Below, piece after piece: positions 15,512 to 25,265 of a stretch of 64,000 nucleotides of DNA (within the stretch, counting starts at the first letter, position 1; the number at the start of each line of letters is the position of its first letter). The position numbers and the translations under genes are program-made. Origin of the DNA: Telluribacter roseus (GTDB lineage: Bacteria; Bacteroidota; Bacteroidia; Cytophagales; Spirosomataceae); assembly GCF_017355915.2 (NCBI RefSeq), contig NZ_JAFEUV020000007.1, positions 186,001-250,000 on the forward strand, read 5' to 3'. The notes below the pieces were generated by a model. That model worked only from the letters and a program-made list of their open reading frames with translations. It ran no database searches and had not been told where the DNA came from.

Positions 15512-18025
15512 ATGCAACCATTACGATCCATACTGTACCTGATCATTGTCTGTATGCTTGGCCCCTCGATAGGGGTCCGGGCCCAGAAGGTCCTGCAACT
15601 CTCCAGCAACCACCTTCAGCTGGAATGGAAGAGTACGCCGCAGGGCTGGCAAGTCCAGAAGGTGCTGGTGAAAAAAGGAAACTCCTGGGATAGTGGATTG
15701 ACTCCTTCCGGGGAGTATACCTTGCTATTCACGGAAGAAAAGCCCTCCGGTGAATCGGCGCAAACCTTTGAAAAAATAACCGGAGGCAAATTCCCCGAGG
15801 ATAACTACCACTATCAGCGGGAGCAGTGGAAGGAGAGTACTACCTCCGTAGCGCTGAATACCGCCGGAAAGGCCTACCACTTCTTCCCAACCAGTGGTAA
15901 GCTTGTAGGAAAAAACCACGTACAGTTCCGCCACGAAACTGAGGTAGCCACGGTCACTACGGACTGGCGGGTGGACCAACAGTTTCCAACGGATGTGCTG
16001 GTAACGCAAACCATTACGCCAAAGCGGAAAGGGTACTTCTCCCTGGCCAGTCCCTCGGTAGCCACCGTGGCGGAGTCCAGCATGGGCTGGGCCTCCGTGC
16101 CGGGCTACTTTCAGGGGAACTACTTGCAGGACAATTTTGCCAAGGCCTACGCCTACGGGCACGGGGTACCGCGGCTGCCGGTCATCTACCGGGAGCGGTG
16201 CGCCAGTACCCTGGCTCCGCTGGTAAGTACCCGGACTGGTATTACTCTGGCTATCATACCCGAGCCTGGTCTGGCGCGCGATCCCTGGAAGAGGGACAAG
16301 ATCACGCAGACGGACTGGCACGTGGGTCTCTCGCACATGAACCGCAAAGGCCAGCTCTCCCCGACATTGTACTATCCGGTATTGGGCGAGCACGAGTCCA
16401 GCCGCGAGGTAGGTAAGGCGCTGAGCTATAACTTCCGGTACAGCCTGATGGAGGGCGACTGGTTCAAGTCCCTCAAGCACGCCATCTATGACATCTATAA
16501 GTTTGGGGAGGGGCTACAGCTGCGGCAAAGCAAGCAGTCACTGATGAGCCGCATTGAGCAGATGCACCACTACCTCACCGACCCCCAGACATCCATGTGG
16601 AATGTGGAGGAGTTTGAAGGCACCAAAATAGGGGCACAATCTTATCTGGGGGGAGTTGTTGGTTCCCAAAAGGATGCCATGAAGAACTCCGACTACGGCG
16701 CTATGTGGATGCTGGCTCACGCCACGGCTGATCCTAAGCTGACCCAGCAGGTACTTCCTTACGCCCATAACTTCAAGCTGAAACAGCAACAAACGGAGGA
16801 TGGCTTCTTCAGGGGAGCCGCGGTGGGTCAGTACTACCTGGCCAAGCGGAAGAAGTTTGTGGAGGAATGGGGAGAGGTCGTAGAGCCCATGGGCCTGACG
16901 TACTACACCATGCTGGACCTGGGGAATATCCTGCTCTTTGATCCCAACAACCAGGAACTGAAAGACCGGCTCAGGTTGGGAGCAGAACTGCTGCTGAAAT
17001 GGCAAAAGCCGGATGGTAGCTGGGCGGTGGCCTATGATCGTCATTCGGAGCAGGAGCTGTTCAAAGATGTGGATGATCTGCGCCCTACGTTCTACGGCAT
17101 GATCGTGGCGTATCGGGTACTGAAAGATCCCAGGTACCTGGCGGCTGCCCGCAAAGGAGCCGATTGGTTCGTAAAAAATGCGGTTGAAACGGGAGCCTTT
17201 CTGGGAGTCTGTGGGGATGCCCGCTACGCACCAGACTTTGCCACAGGACAGTCGGCCCAGGCTTTACTGGACCTGTACGAGCTGACCAACGAGAAGCGCT
17301 ATAAAGAGGCGGCCATTACCGCAGCTAAGATTTACACAGGCTCCATTTATACCCATCCTATTCCAACCCGTACCATCAAGGAGGTGAATGGAATACAGCG
17401 CGAAGACTGGGAGATTGCTCAATCCGGATTGAGCTTTGAGCACGGAGGCATCTTCGGCTCGGCCACCCGCCACGGTCCCATCCAGCTGGCCAGCCACGCC
17501 GGGATGTTTATCCGGATGTACCAGCTGACCGGCGAACCCTTATTCGCGGATATGGCCCGGGCCGCGGCCATTGGTCGCGATGCCTTTGTCGATCCCAAAA
17601 CCAGCGTAGCGTCCTACTACTGGAATGCCATGAACAGGGGGGCGGGCCCCTATCCGCACCACGCCTGGTGGCAGGTCGGCTGGATCACCGACTACCTTCT
17701 TGCGGAGGCGGAGCTCAGATCAAAAGGAAAGATATCTTTCCCCCGCGGATTTGTCACTCCCAAAGTAGGTCCCCACCAGACTTACGGATTCGCTCCAGGT
17801 ACCGTCAATGGCGACAAGGCCAGGCTTGTGATTAGGGAAGACTGGGTAAAGGTGGATCAGCCGTCGGTGGATTATATTCTGGCCGAATCAGTAGAAAAGG
17901 GGAGAAAGTATGTCATACTCCTGAACAACCGGGCTCAGGCTACAAATTTTAATCTTACGGTTGGACAGAAAAGCTCTGTTCAAAAGCAACTACCAGCCTG
18001 GGGAATGGAGATAGTGCAATTTTGA
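15512..18025 (+). CDS. Secreted alpha/alpha-barrel protein, possible glycan-active enzyme
   Basis: Secreted protein of 837 residues with a signal peptide ending at GVRAQ. The N-terminal 330 residues look beta-rich. Residues about 340-750 are helical with repeated Trp/Gly/Tyr-rich segments (LLLKWQKPDGSWAVAYD, ARKGADWFVKNAVETG, ALLDLYELTNEKRYKEAA, MFIRMYQLTGEPLFADMA). This is the appearance of an (alpha/alpha) toroid as in six-hairpin glycosidases, polysaccharide lyases and epimerases. A short beta domain closes the protein. I cannot assign a CAZy family or catalytic residues. It sits inside the SusCD operon next to the Tat FAD enzyme, so a role in processing the same carbohydrate is likely but unproven. 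Confidence 0.8.
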   Translation: MQPLRSILYLIIVCMLGPSIGVRAQKVLQLSSNHLQLEWKSTPQGWQVQKVLVKKGNSWDSGLTPSGEYTLLFTEEKPSGESAQTFEKITGGKFPEDNYHYQREQWKESTTSVALNTAGKAYHFFPTSGKLVGKNHVQFRHETEVATVTTDWRVDQQFPTDVLVTQTITPKRKGYFSLASPSVATVAESSMGWASVPGYFQGNYLQDNFAKAYAYGHGVPRLPVIYRERCASTLAPLVSTRTGITLAIIPEPGLARDPWKRDKITQTDWHVGLSHMNRKGQLSPTLYYPVLGEHESSREVGKALSYNFRYSLMEGDWFKSLKHAIYDIYKFGEGLQLRQSKQSLMSRIEQMHHYLTDPQTSMWNVEEFEGTKIGAQSYLGGVVGSQKDAMKNSDYGAMWMLAHATADPKLTQQVLPYAHNFKLKQQQTEDGFFRGAAVGQYYLAKRKKFVEEWGEVVEPMGLTYYTMLDLGNILLFDPNNQELKDRLRLGAELLLKWQKPDGSWAVAYDRHSEQELFKDVDDLRPTFYGMIVAYRVLKDPRYLAAARKGADWFVKNAVETGAFLGVCGDARYAPDFATGQSAQALLDLYELTNEKRYKEAAITAAKIYTGSIYTHPIPTRTIKEVNGIQREDWEIAQSGLSFEHGGIFGSATRHGPIQLASHAGMFIRMYQLTGEPLFADMARAAAIGRDAFVDPKTSVASYYWNAMNRGAGPYPHHAWWQVGWITDYLLAEAELRSKGKISFPRGFVTPKVGPHQTYGFAPGTVNGDKARLVIREDWVKVDQPSVDYILAESVEKGRKYVILLNNRAQATNFNLTVGQKSSVQKQLPAWGMEIVQF

Positions 18026-18183
18026 ATGAGTGAATGAAAGAATGGAGAATGTTTTCGATTATTGAATGCAGAGTGTCAAGTTAAAAGATGCACTTACTGA
18101 GTAATCGGAACAAATCGACAGCCACGGCGGTGACCCATTAAAAATAAAACTCCGATAATACGTATACTATCTACCACCTACTG

Positions 18184-19926
18184 ATGCAACAGCTTGATTT
18201 TATAGTGATGGCCGTTTTTGCGGTTTTCCAGATGCTCCTGGGGCTGGCTTTTTCCCGTACCGGAACCGATGCCAAATCCTTTTTTGCCGCCGGGGAGTCA
18301 GCGCCCTGGTGGGTAAGCGGGCTGTCCCTGTTTATGAGCTTTCTGTCAGCAGGAACCTTTGTGGTATGGGGCTCCATTGCCTATGATCTGGGGTTCGTAG
18401 CCATTACCATCCAGTTATCCATGTGTATTGGTGGGCTGGTCACGGCCTTTTTCATTGCGGATCGCTGGAAGCGGACCCACGCCATGACCGCCGCCGAGTA
18501 CATAGGCCGGAGACTAGGAGTACGGGTTCAGCAACTTTTTACCTACCTGCTTACGCTCTTTACCTTGTTTACCATCGGAGGTGTCTTGTATCCGGTTGGG
18601 AAGCTTGTGTATGTAGCTACGCCCTTCTCTCTGAATACCTGTATTATAGTACTGGGTCTCATGGTAATCCTGTACACCGCTATGGGTGGGTTGTGGGCCG
18701 TACTGGTTACGGACGTACTTCAGTTTATCATACTGTTGGCCGCAGTACTTATGGTGGTACCCCTGGCTCTTGAGCGAGTGGATGGTTTGGGAACGTTTGT
18801 TCAGAAAGTACCTGATGATTTCTTCAGGGTATTTAACGGCCAGTACACCCTGGGCTTTACCATGGCCTTTGTGTTATACCACATCATATACATTGGCGGT
18901 AGCTGGGCCTTTGTTCAACGCTATACCAGTGTCAGTACTCCCCGCGAATCCCGTAAAGTCGCCTTTCTGTTCGCCGGACTCTATTCAGTTAGCCCTTTCC
19001 TCTGGATGCTTCCGCCCATGATCTACAGGGTTCTAAATCCCGGCCTGTCTGGTCTGGAATCAGAAGGTGCCTATATGCTGATGGCCCAGCTGGTGCTACC
19101 GGCCGGACTTGTAGGTCTGATGCTGGCCGCCATGGTGTCCGCTACGGCCAGTACGGCCAACACGCTGCTCAACATGCTGGCGGCCGTATTTACCAATGAT
19201 GTCTATAACAAATTGATCAATCCCAATGCCTCGGATACTACCCTGGTGCGGGTGGGCAGGCTTATGACCGTTGTCTTCGGGCTCATTACCATTGGCATAG
19301 CCCTGGCGGTACCTCATATCGGGGGGCTCGTCAATCTGGTACTTAGTGTGGGGGCTATATCGGGCGGATCACTCCTGCTCCCGGTCGTATGGACCCTGTT
19401 CTCCAGACGGCAGAACGCCCGCTCCGTCCTGACTGTCTCGATGATCAGCCTGGGCACGAGTGTATTCTTCAAGTTCATTACACCTACGCTTTTTGATTTT
19501 ACACTGAGCCGGGCTGCCGAGATGTCTCTCGGAATGGGATTGCCTTTTCTCCTGCTTGCATTCTACGAATGGGTCGTATTTCGTAGCAAAGCCGAGGATG
19601 TTCAGTACACCCACTACCAGGTATGGCTGGCCGGACGGGAAGTGACCCATCCGCAGGTGGTAACGGCACCAACCGGTACCTCACAGGCTCAGAACACCTT
19701 TGCCGTTCGGGCTATTTCCATCAGTTTTGCCCTGACTGGAATTGGCATCGCCGGACTGGGCTTTAACGCTGGTGAAGATGTCGGTCTGATTGCCGGTATA
19801 GGAATGGCTATCGTTGTTGCAGCAGCCTGGATCTGGAGGATCAGTACTACAAAAGTACCTGCCCCCGAAAACCAACCAGCCGCTATCCATTCCCAATCCA
19901 AAAAAGAAACCCTTACCCGGAATTAA
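18184..19926 (+). CDS. Sodium:solute symporter (SSS family)
   Basis: Inner-membrane transporter of 580 residues, probably importing the sugar or aglycone released in the periplasm with Na+. About 13-14 hydrophobic helices are visible. Family signatures are the start LDFIVMAVFAVFQMLLGLAF, SFFAAGESAPWWVSGLSLFM in helices 1-2, and ALYTAMGG-like and GLMLAAMVSATASTANTLLN segments that line the LeuT-fold core. The C-terminal 60 residues end in a polar tail. It follows a 158-base gap and precedes the GH2 gene by 11 bases. The specific solute is not deducible; SSS members near glycoside hydrolases usually carry sugars or uronates. Confidence 0.93.
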   Translation: MQQLDFIVMAVFAVFQMLLGLAFSRTGTDAKSFFAAGESAPWWVSGLSLFMSFLSAGTFVVWGSIAYDLGFVAITIQLSMCIGGLVTAFFIADRWKRTHAMTAAEYIGRRLGVRVQQLFTYLLTLFTLFTIGGVLYPVGKLVYVATPFSLNTCIIVLGLMVILYTAMGGLWAVLVTDVLQFIILLAAVLMVVPLALERVDGLGTFVQKVPDDFFRVFNGQYTLGFTMAFVLYHIIYIGGSWAFVQRYTSVSTPRESRKVAFLFAGLYSVSPFLWMLPPMIYRVLNPGLSGLESEGAYMLMAQLVLPAGLVGLMLAAMVSATASTANTLLNMLAAVFTNDVYNKLINPNASDTTLVRVGRLMTVVFGLITIGIALAVPHIGGLVNLVLSVGAISGGSLLLPVVWTLFSRRQNARSVLTVSMISLGTSVFFKFITPTLFDFTLSRAAEMSLGMGLPFLLLAFYEWVVFRSKAEDVQYTHYQVWLAGREVTHPQVVTAPTGTSQAQNTFAVRAISISFALTGIGIAGLGFNAGEDVGLIAGIGMAIVVAAAWIWRISTTKVPAPENQPAAIHSQSKKETLTRN

Positions 19927-19937
19927 ACCATCACCTA

Positions 19938-21977
19938 ATGAAGAAGTACGCCTATATTTTTCTTTTGTCCCTTTTACTTTCTGCCCCTTCCTTTGGACAA
20001 TATACCATTCGGGAGTCCAACGCTATCCCACTGCATGGCGAGTGGTCGTTTACCCTTGATCCCGGAGAGATGGGCCTGAAAGGGGAGTGGTACAGCGACA
20101 AAGTACCCACCGCACGATTTGATAAAGTGTCTGTTCCCCATAGTTTTTCGGTGGATCCGCGCTATGGTTTCTATACGGGTACCGTGTGGTACCGCAAAAG
20201 CTTCCCGTGGCAGCCCGAAAGGGGGAAGAGAGTCATCCTGCACTTTGATGCGGCCTACTACATGACGAATGTATGGCTCAACAACCAGAAGGTTGGCCGT
20301 CACGAAGGGGGCTATACTCCTTTCCATTATGATATAACCGATTACCTCAAATCCGGCGAAAATCTACTGGCTGTATCGGTCAATAATGATACCTGGAAAC
20401 CGGGTACTGTACCCGGTGCCAAGGACAACAATCAGCCCAACGACTCCTTTATGGGCTGGATGAACTACGGGGGACTCAATCGTCCGGTGTACCTGACCGT
20501 AGAGCCGGAAGTATACGCCGAAAATATCAAAGTGGAGGCTACGCCTGATCTGTCCAAAGGTACGGCCGCGCTACGGGTGAGGATGCGGGTGCGAAATACC
20601 ACCGGGCAGCAGGTGAGTCCCGAAACCAGCTACCAGGTATACTACAACGAGAAGCCCCTGGCCCTGAACTGGAAAAGCAGCACCGGACGAGTAGCCCCCG
20701 GACAAACGGCAATTCTGGAAGCCGAAGCGACCGTACCGGCTGCCCAGGTACATCTATGGGGCCTCGATTCGCCAAATCTCTATCAAATAAAGGCTTCCCT
20801 ACCTGGTGATACCCTGGCTACCCATTTCGGAATCCGGAAGGTAGAGGTACGTAACACCCAGCTCTTGCTTAATGGCCAGCCCATTAAGGTAGGAGGGGGC
20901 AATAGAGTAGTAGACTACCCCGGCCTGGGCTCGATGGAGCCGGACTGGCTGATCGAAAAGGACTTTAAGTTGATGAAGGAGGCCGGGATGGAGCTGCAGC
21001 GCCTGACGCACTATACGCCCAGTGAGCTTTTCTACGATCTGGCCGATCGCTACGGCATGCTGATCATTACCGAAGCCGGTAACTGGCAGCTGACTCCTAC
21101 GCAGATGGACACTGACTCCATCCGCAAAAATTTTAAGAATCAATTCCGGGAGATGGCAGAGCGCGACTGGAACCACCCCAGCGTCATCGCCTACAGCGTG
21201 GGCAATGAGTACTTGTCGGAGCAGCCGGCCGGACAGCGCTGGACCAAGGATATGATCGCCTATGCCCGCGAACTGGACCCCACCCGCTTGTATACGTTCG
21301 CTACCATGCGGCTGAACATACTTCCTAAAAAGCCGGAAGATGAGGCGAGCCAGTACGTGGATTTCGTCTCGACCAACACCTACGGCAACCACGCCAAAGT
21401 ACTGGACCACATTCACCAGCTTTACCCCAACAAGCCCATCTTTATCAGTGAGTGGGGCCGCCGCGCCGACACTCAAACCGGAGAGGCCGGACAGGTGGAG
21501 CACCTGCGCGATATTATGAAAGAGGTCCGGAGCCGCCCGTATGTGGTAGGGGCCTCCTGGTGGACCTACAACGACTACCAGAGCCGCTTCCACGGTACCA
21601 ACGCCAACGGCTACCGTCCCTGGGGCATCGTAGGGCCAGATCGGGCTCCCCGCCAGGTTTATCCCGTGTACCAGCAGGAAATGTCCCCCGTAACGGTTGA
21701 GAGGGTACGCTATACTCCCGGTGTTCAAGGCCTGCACCAGTTGGTGCTGCGGGTCAAGACAAGAGCCGATTTTCCGGCCTACCCGGTGGCTAACTACACC
21801 TTGACGGCTGGGGATACAACGTTGCCTATCCCTGATCTGCATCCTGGCGGTAGTACCGAGATAGTAGTGCCAGTAAGAGGATTTGAGAAAGCCCTGCGGG
21901 TAAAAGTAGTAAAGCCCACTGGATTCGTATCCGTAGAGCAGACCATAGAATTAAAAGAAAAGGAGTCCGCCAACTAG
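19938..21977 (+). CDS. Secreted glycoside hydrolase family 2 enzyme (beta-galactosidase/glucuronidase-like)
   Basis: Retaining beta-glycosidase of 679 residues with a signal peptide ending at SFGQ. The jelly-roll sugar-binding domain (about 28-190, YYMTNVWLNNQKVGRHEGGY), immunoglobulin-like domain (about 195-300) and TIM barrel (about 305-570) follow in the GH2 order. The acid/base is Glu424 in SVGNEY and the nucleophile is Glu505 in FISEWG; the barrel start RKVEVRNTQLLLNGQPIKV is typical. It lacks the large C-terminal domains of LacZ. It ends with a short beta domain. Galactosidase, glucuronidase and mannosidase activities are all possible. Its place between the symporter and a second FAD enzyme suggests it releases the sugar that is then imported or oxidised. 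Confidence 0.93.
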   Translation: MKKYAYIFLLSLLLSAPSFGQYTIRESNAIPLHGEWSFTLDPGEMGLKGEWYSDKVPTARFDKVSVPHSFSVDPRYGFYTGTVWYRKSFPWQPERGKRVILHFDAAYYMTNVWLNNQKVGRHEGGYTPFHYDITDYLKSGENLLAVSVNNDTWKPGTVPGAKDNNQPNDSFMGWMNYGGLNRPVYLTVEPEVYAENIKVEATPDLSKGTAALRVRMRVRNTTGQQVSPETSYQVYYNEKPLALNWKSSTGRVAPGQTAILEAEATVPAAQVHLWGLDSPNLYQIKASLPGDTLATHFGIRKVEVRNTQLLLNGQPIKVGGGNRVVDYPGLGSMEPDWLIEKDFKLMKEAGMELQRLTHYTPSELFYDLADRYGMLIITEAGNWQLTPTQMDTDSIRKNFKNQFREMAERDWNHPSVIAYSVGNEYLSEQPAGQRWTKDMIAYARELDPTRLYTFATMRLNILPKKPEDEASQYVDFVSTNTYGNHAKVLDHIHQLYPNKPIFISEWGRRADTQTGEAGQVEHLRDIMKEVRSRPYVVGASWWTYNDYQSRFHGTNANGYRPWGIVGPDRAPRQVYPVYQQEMSPVTVERVRYTPGVQGLHQLVLRVKTRADFPAYPVANYTLTAGDTTLPIPDLHPGGSTEIVVPVRGFEKALRVKVVKPTGFVSVEQTIELKEKESAN

Positions 21978-22013
21978 ACTCCAGATATATTCACATTATT
22001 ACAATACAGTTAT

Positions 22014-24293
22014 ATGATGCAATCAATTGCTACTGATAAAAGAACCGCCAAGACACTAGCCTTATCCGCTGACCTGGTTATCGTAGGGGGAGGCTTGTCT
22101 GGTACCTGCTGCGCTATTACCGCCGCCCGGGCAGGTACGAAGGTGATACTCGTACAGGATCGTCCGGTGCTGGGGGGCAATGCCTCGTCGGAGGTGCGGC
22201 TGTGGGTATTGGGGGCTACTTCTCATATGGGCAATAACAATCGCTGGGCGCGTGAAGGGGGAGTCATAGATGAAATTCTGGTCGAAAATCTGTACCGCAA
22301 CCCGGACAGCAACCCCCTGATCTTTGATACCATCCTGCTGGAAAAGGTGGTGGAGGAGCTTAATATTACCCTACTCCTGAATACTGCCATCTATGAAGTA
22401 GAAAAAGCGGACCCCGATACCATATCCAAAGTGAAAGGATTCTGTAGTCAGAACTCCACCCTGTACGAGCTTGCGGCCCCACTTTTCTGCGATGCTTCCG
22501 GAGATGGTATTGTTGGGTTTCTTTCGGGGGCGGCCTTCCGGATGGGCGCTGAATCGGCCGAGGAGTTCGGCGAGAAATTTGCTCCCACCAAAGAGTACGG
22601 TGAGCTCCTGGGCCATTCCCTCTACTTCTACAGCAAAGATGTGGGGCGTCCGGTCAAATTCGTACCCCCCAGCTTTGCGCTGAAAGATATCACCAGGATT
22701 CCCCGTTTCCGGAGCTTCAACGCCCAGGACTTTGGCTGTAAGCTCTGGTGGGTTGAGTATGGGGGACGGCTGGATACCGTACACGATACCGAAACCATCA
22801 AGTGGGAGCTGTGGAAAGTCATCTATGGCGTCTGGAACTATATCAAGAACTCCGGGCAATTTCCCGAGGCCGAAAACCTGACCCTCGAGTGGGTGGGTAC
22901 CATCCCTGGTAAGCGGGAAAGCCGTCGTTTTGAGGGCGACTATATGCTGATCCAGCAGGATATTGTCGAACAGCGCTCCCACCCGGACTCAGTTGCCTTT
23001 GGTGGGTGGAGCATCGACCTGCATCCGGCCGACGGGGTATTCAGCGAGAAACCAGGCTGTAACCAGTGGCACAGCAAGGGCATCTACGGCATACCCTACC
23101 GCTGTTACTATTCCCGTAATATCAGTAACCTGTTCCTGGCGGGACGCATCATCTCGGCTTCGCACGTTGCCTTCGGCTCTACCCGGGTCATGGCTACCTC
23201 AGCCCACGGTGGTCAGGCCGTAGGGATGGCGGCGGCACTGTGTGCCAGAAAGGGTTTACAACCCCGACAGCTGCTCGAACAGAACCTCATGAATGAACTG
23301 CAAGCCGAGTTATTAAGAATTGGACAGCATATTCCGGGCCTAAGTCTGAGGGATGAGTTAGATCTGGTTCGTAAGGCAAAGATCAAAGCGTCGAGCGAGC
23401 TGGTACTCACCGAACTTGCCGAGGAGCCGGATCCCCAGCCCATCGAGTTTGCCACCGCCCAGATGCTACCCGTTCAGGCCGGTACAATGCCCAAGGTGGT
23501 TATACACCCCTACACCGACAGTCCTACTGAGCTGGAAGTGGAGCTGCGTATCTGCAGCAGGAAGGGGAGTCACACGCCAGATGTGACGCTGGAGAAAAAG
23601 ACCATTCCGCTACAGAAGGGCCGGAACTGTGTACATCTGTCATTCGACTCGGTGATCGGTGAACCTACCTATGCCTTTCTGATGATCGGGAACAATCCAA
23701 GGGTGTCGCTGAAAATGACCAGTCAGCGGGTTACGGGGGTGTTATCCGTTTTTAATTCTATTAATCCTGCCGTATCCAATTATGGCAGGCAGGAGCCAAC
23801 GGAAGACATTGGCGTGGATGCATTTGAGTTCTGGTGCCCCCAGCGCCGACCCAAAGGCAAAAATGTGGCCATCAAAATAGAGGAAGGGTTGAGAAGCTTC
23901 GGAGCCGAAAATATTCGCAACGGTGTGCAGCGCCCTACCTTCCAGCCCAACGCCTGGGTGGCCGATTTTGCGGATCCAGATCCGTCCCTGACGCTTAGCT
24001 GGACCGAAAAGCAAAGCATCCGGCGGGTGGAGCTCTTCTTTGATACCGATTATGATCATCCTTCCGAAAATGTACTGATGATTCATCCCGAGCCCATTGC
24101 ACCTTTCTGCGTACAGAAGTACCAGCTCCTGGACGATCAGGGTCGGGTGGTGTTTGAGAAGAGCGAAAACCACCAGACCCGCAATACGATCTATTTTGAA
24201 GAGCCCCTAACCACCTCACACCTACAGCTACGGGTGGAGCATCCATCCCCTACCTCCCCGGCGGCTGTTTTTGAAATACGATGTTACGAATGA
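22014..24293 (+). CDS. FAD-dependent oxidoreductase, second paralogue, no signal peptide
   Basis: Flavoenzyme of 759 residues of the same family as the product of 13572-15503. It has the FAD loop DLVIVGGGLSGTCCAITAA, then VLGGNASSEVRLWVLGAT, and the blocks IPGKRESRRFEGDY and SHVAFGSTRVMATSAHGGQA. Unlike its paralogue it starts without a Tat or Sec signal, so it probably works in the cytoplasm. About 150 extra beta-rich residues (about 480-630) come before the C-terminal galactose-binding-like domain (FEIRCYE end, matching FEVRCYLDD in the paralogue). It is the last gene of the locus and is followed at once by a strong terminator. The pair may oxidise related substrates on the two sides of the inner membrane; this is inference. 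Confidence 0.9.
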   Translation: MMQSIATDKRTAKTLALSADLVIVGGGLSGTCCAITAARAGTKVILVQDRPVLGGNASSEVRLWVLGATSHMGNNNRWAREGGVIDEILVENLYRNPDSNPLIFDTILLEKVVEELNITLLLNTAIYEVEKADPDTISKVKGFCSQNSTLYELAAPLFCDASGDGIVGFLSGAAFRMGAESAEEFGEKFAPTKEYGELLGHSLYFYSKDVGRPVKFVPPSFALKDITRIPRFRSFNAQDFGCKLWWVEYGGRLDTVHDTETIKWELWKVIYGVWNYIKNSGQFPEAENLTLEWVGTIPGKRESRRFEGDYMLIQQDIVEQRSHPDSVAFGGWSIDLHPADGVFSEKPGCNQWHSKGIYGIPYRCYYSRNISNLFLAGRIISASHVAFGSTRVMATSAHGGQAVGMAAALCARKGLQPRQLLEQNLMNELQAELLRIGQHIPGLSLRDELDLVRKAKIKASSELVLTELAEEPDPQPIEFATAQMLPVQAGTMPKVVIHPYTDSPTELEVELRICSRKGSHTPDVTLEKKTIPLQKGRNCVHLSFDSVIGEPTYAFLMIGNNPRVSLKMTSQRVTGVLSVFNSINPAVSNYGRQEPTEDIGVDAFEFWCPQRRPKGKNVAIKIEEGLRSFGAENIRNGVQRPTFQPNAWVADFADPDPSLTLSWTEKQSIRRVELFFDTDYDHPSENVLMIHPEPIAPFCVQKYQLLDDQGRVVFEKSENHQTRNTIYFEEPLTTSHLQLRVEHPSPTSPAAVFEIRCYE

Positions 24294-24317
24294 TTAATTG
24301 GTTGATTGGATTTTGGT

Positions 24318-24350
24318 ACAAAGCGGCGAAATTTTCGCCGCTTTGTTTTT
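24318..24350 (+). terminator. Rho-independent terminator of the PUL operon
   Basis: The arms ACAAAGCGGCGA (24318-24329) and TCGCCGCTTTGT (24335-24346) form a 12-bp stem with a 5-base loop, followed by TTTTT. It lies 25 bases after the second FAD oxidoreductase. Nearly the same stem-loop recurs at 45994-46025. Confidence 0.88.
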
Positions 24351-25265
24351 AAGTACACCTACTGGTAGTATCTGTACACATAAGTATCGTTTAACTGACA
24401 ATCCAGTTTCAATATATTCTGAAAATACAAAAAAGTACTCCTCAATTAGGCATAGTGTTTGCTGCAATGCTATTGCAAATCTACCCTTGTTAGGTTGGAA
24501 TAGGAGTGCAATCGTTTTTCTTATCAACGTTGCTATTAATCTACTAACAGGTAGGCTTTGGTGAGGTACATTTCAATCAAGAAGGGTTTTTTAGGCATAG
24601 TGTTTGCTTAAATAAATCAAATAGTTGTATGATAGTCAATGCCAATATAGCCGTCTGTAATCAGATGAACTTGTAGTCTAAATAGGGGACACAAGTAATA
24701 GGCTGGTACTAGTAGTTTCTGTTATGTATAATTTTATAACCCTCTAATCATGAATAAAAATCTACTTTCCGCTACAATAAACTATCTAAGATTTCATTCG
24801 GAACCACTCTTTAATAAGTAGGTATACCTCCTGAATTCAATAAAAAGACCCTGATTACCTATTTGGCTAGTTTAGTACCGGTCAGGTTTCAGGGAAAACA
24901 AATTGATCTTTTATAACCCACGTACCCTCATGACTATACTTTTACCCTCTTTTCACTACAGCTATTTCTCCTTCTACCCTGCATTACATTATGGCACTGC
25001 TATTTCAGAGTCTTGTAAAGCTCTAAACGACAGTACCATTACCATAGGGCTATCCAGTTGTAAATATCAATATCTTATTGGCTAAGTATAGCAGCAGAGT
25101 AAGCCAGTAGCTTCATCCTTTGCTTTCAGAATTTCTGTATTCGTACATGCAGAAAACCGGGTAAGTACTGCCTGTTGGTTAGGTAAATTCTATGGATTTA
25201 CTAGCTCCTATTATGCCCCTTGACCTTGTGAATTGAATACGTGTTCCAGAAGTAGTAATGCAACC
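24351..25265. other. Long AT-rich intergenic region
   Basis: This 915-base region has no believable gene; a 60-codon frame at 24903-25085 has no signal peptide or family look. It carries an 18-bp direct repeat (listed separately) and presumably the promoter of the giant surface operon. It is AT-rich with scattered stops in all frames. I saw no tRNA-like cloverleaf and no exact promoter match. Confidence 0.45.
24446..24608. repeat. 18-bp direct repeat pair
   Basis: TTAGGCATAGTGTTTGCT occurs at 24446-24463 and again at 24591-24608, exact and in the same orientation, 145 bases apart. The flanks differ. It could be a binding site pair, a duplication scar or a remnant of integration. The function is unknown. 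Confidence 0.6.

Noticed and set aside
15512-18025. Specific CAZy family assignment for the alpha/alpha-barrel protein
   Set aside because: The fold type looks likely but I could not place catalytic residues of any known family by eye, so only a general call is given.
20799-21842. 347-codon open frame on the minus strand
   Set aside because: Antisense to the GH2 gene, whose catalytic motifs are intact; the frame has no recognisable protein features.
24903-25085. 60-codon open frame in the long intergenic gap
   Set aside because: AT-rich, no signal peptide, repeat or conserved pattern, and no spacing that suggests a start.
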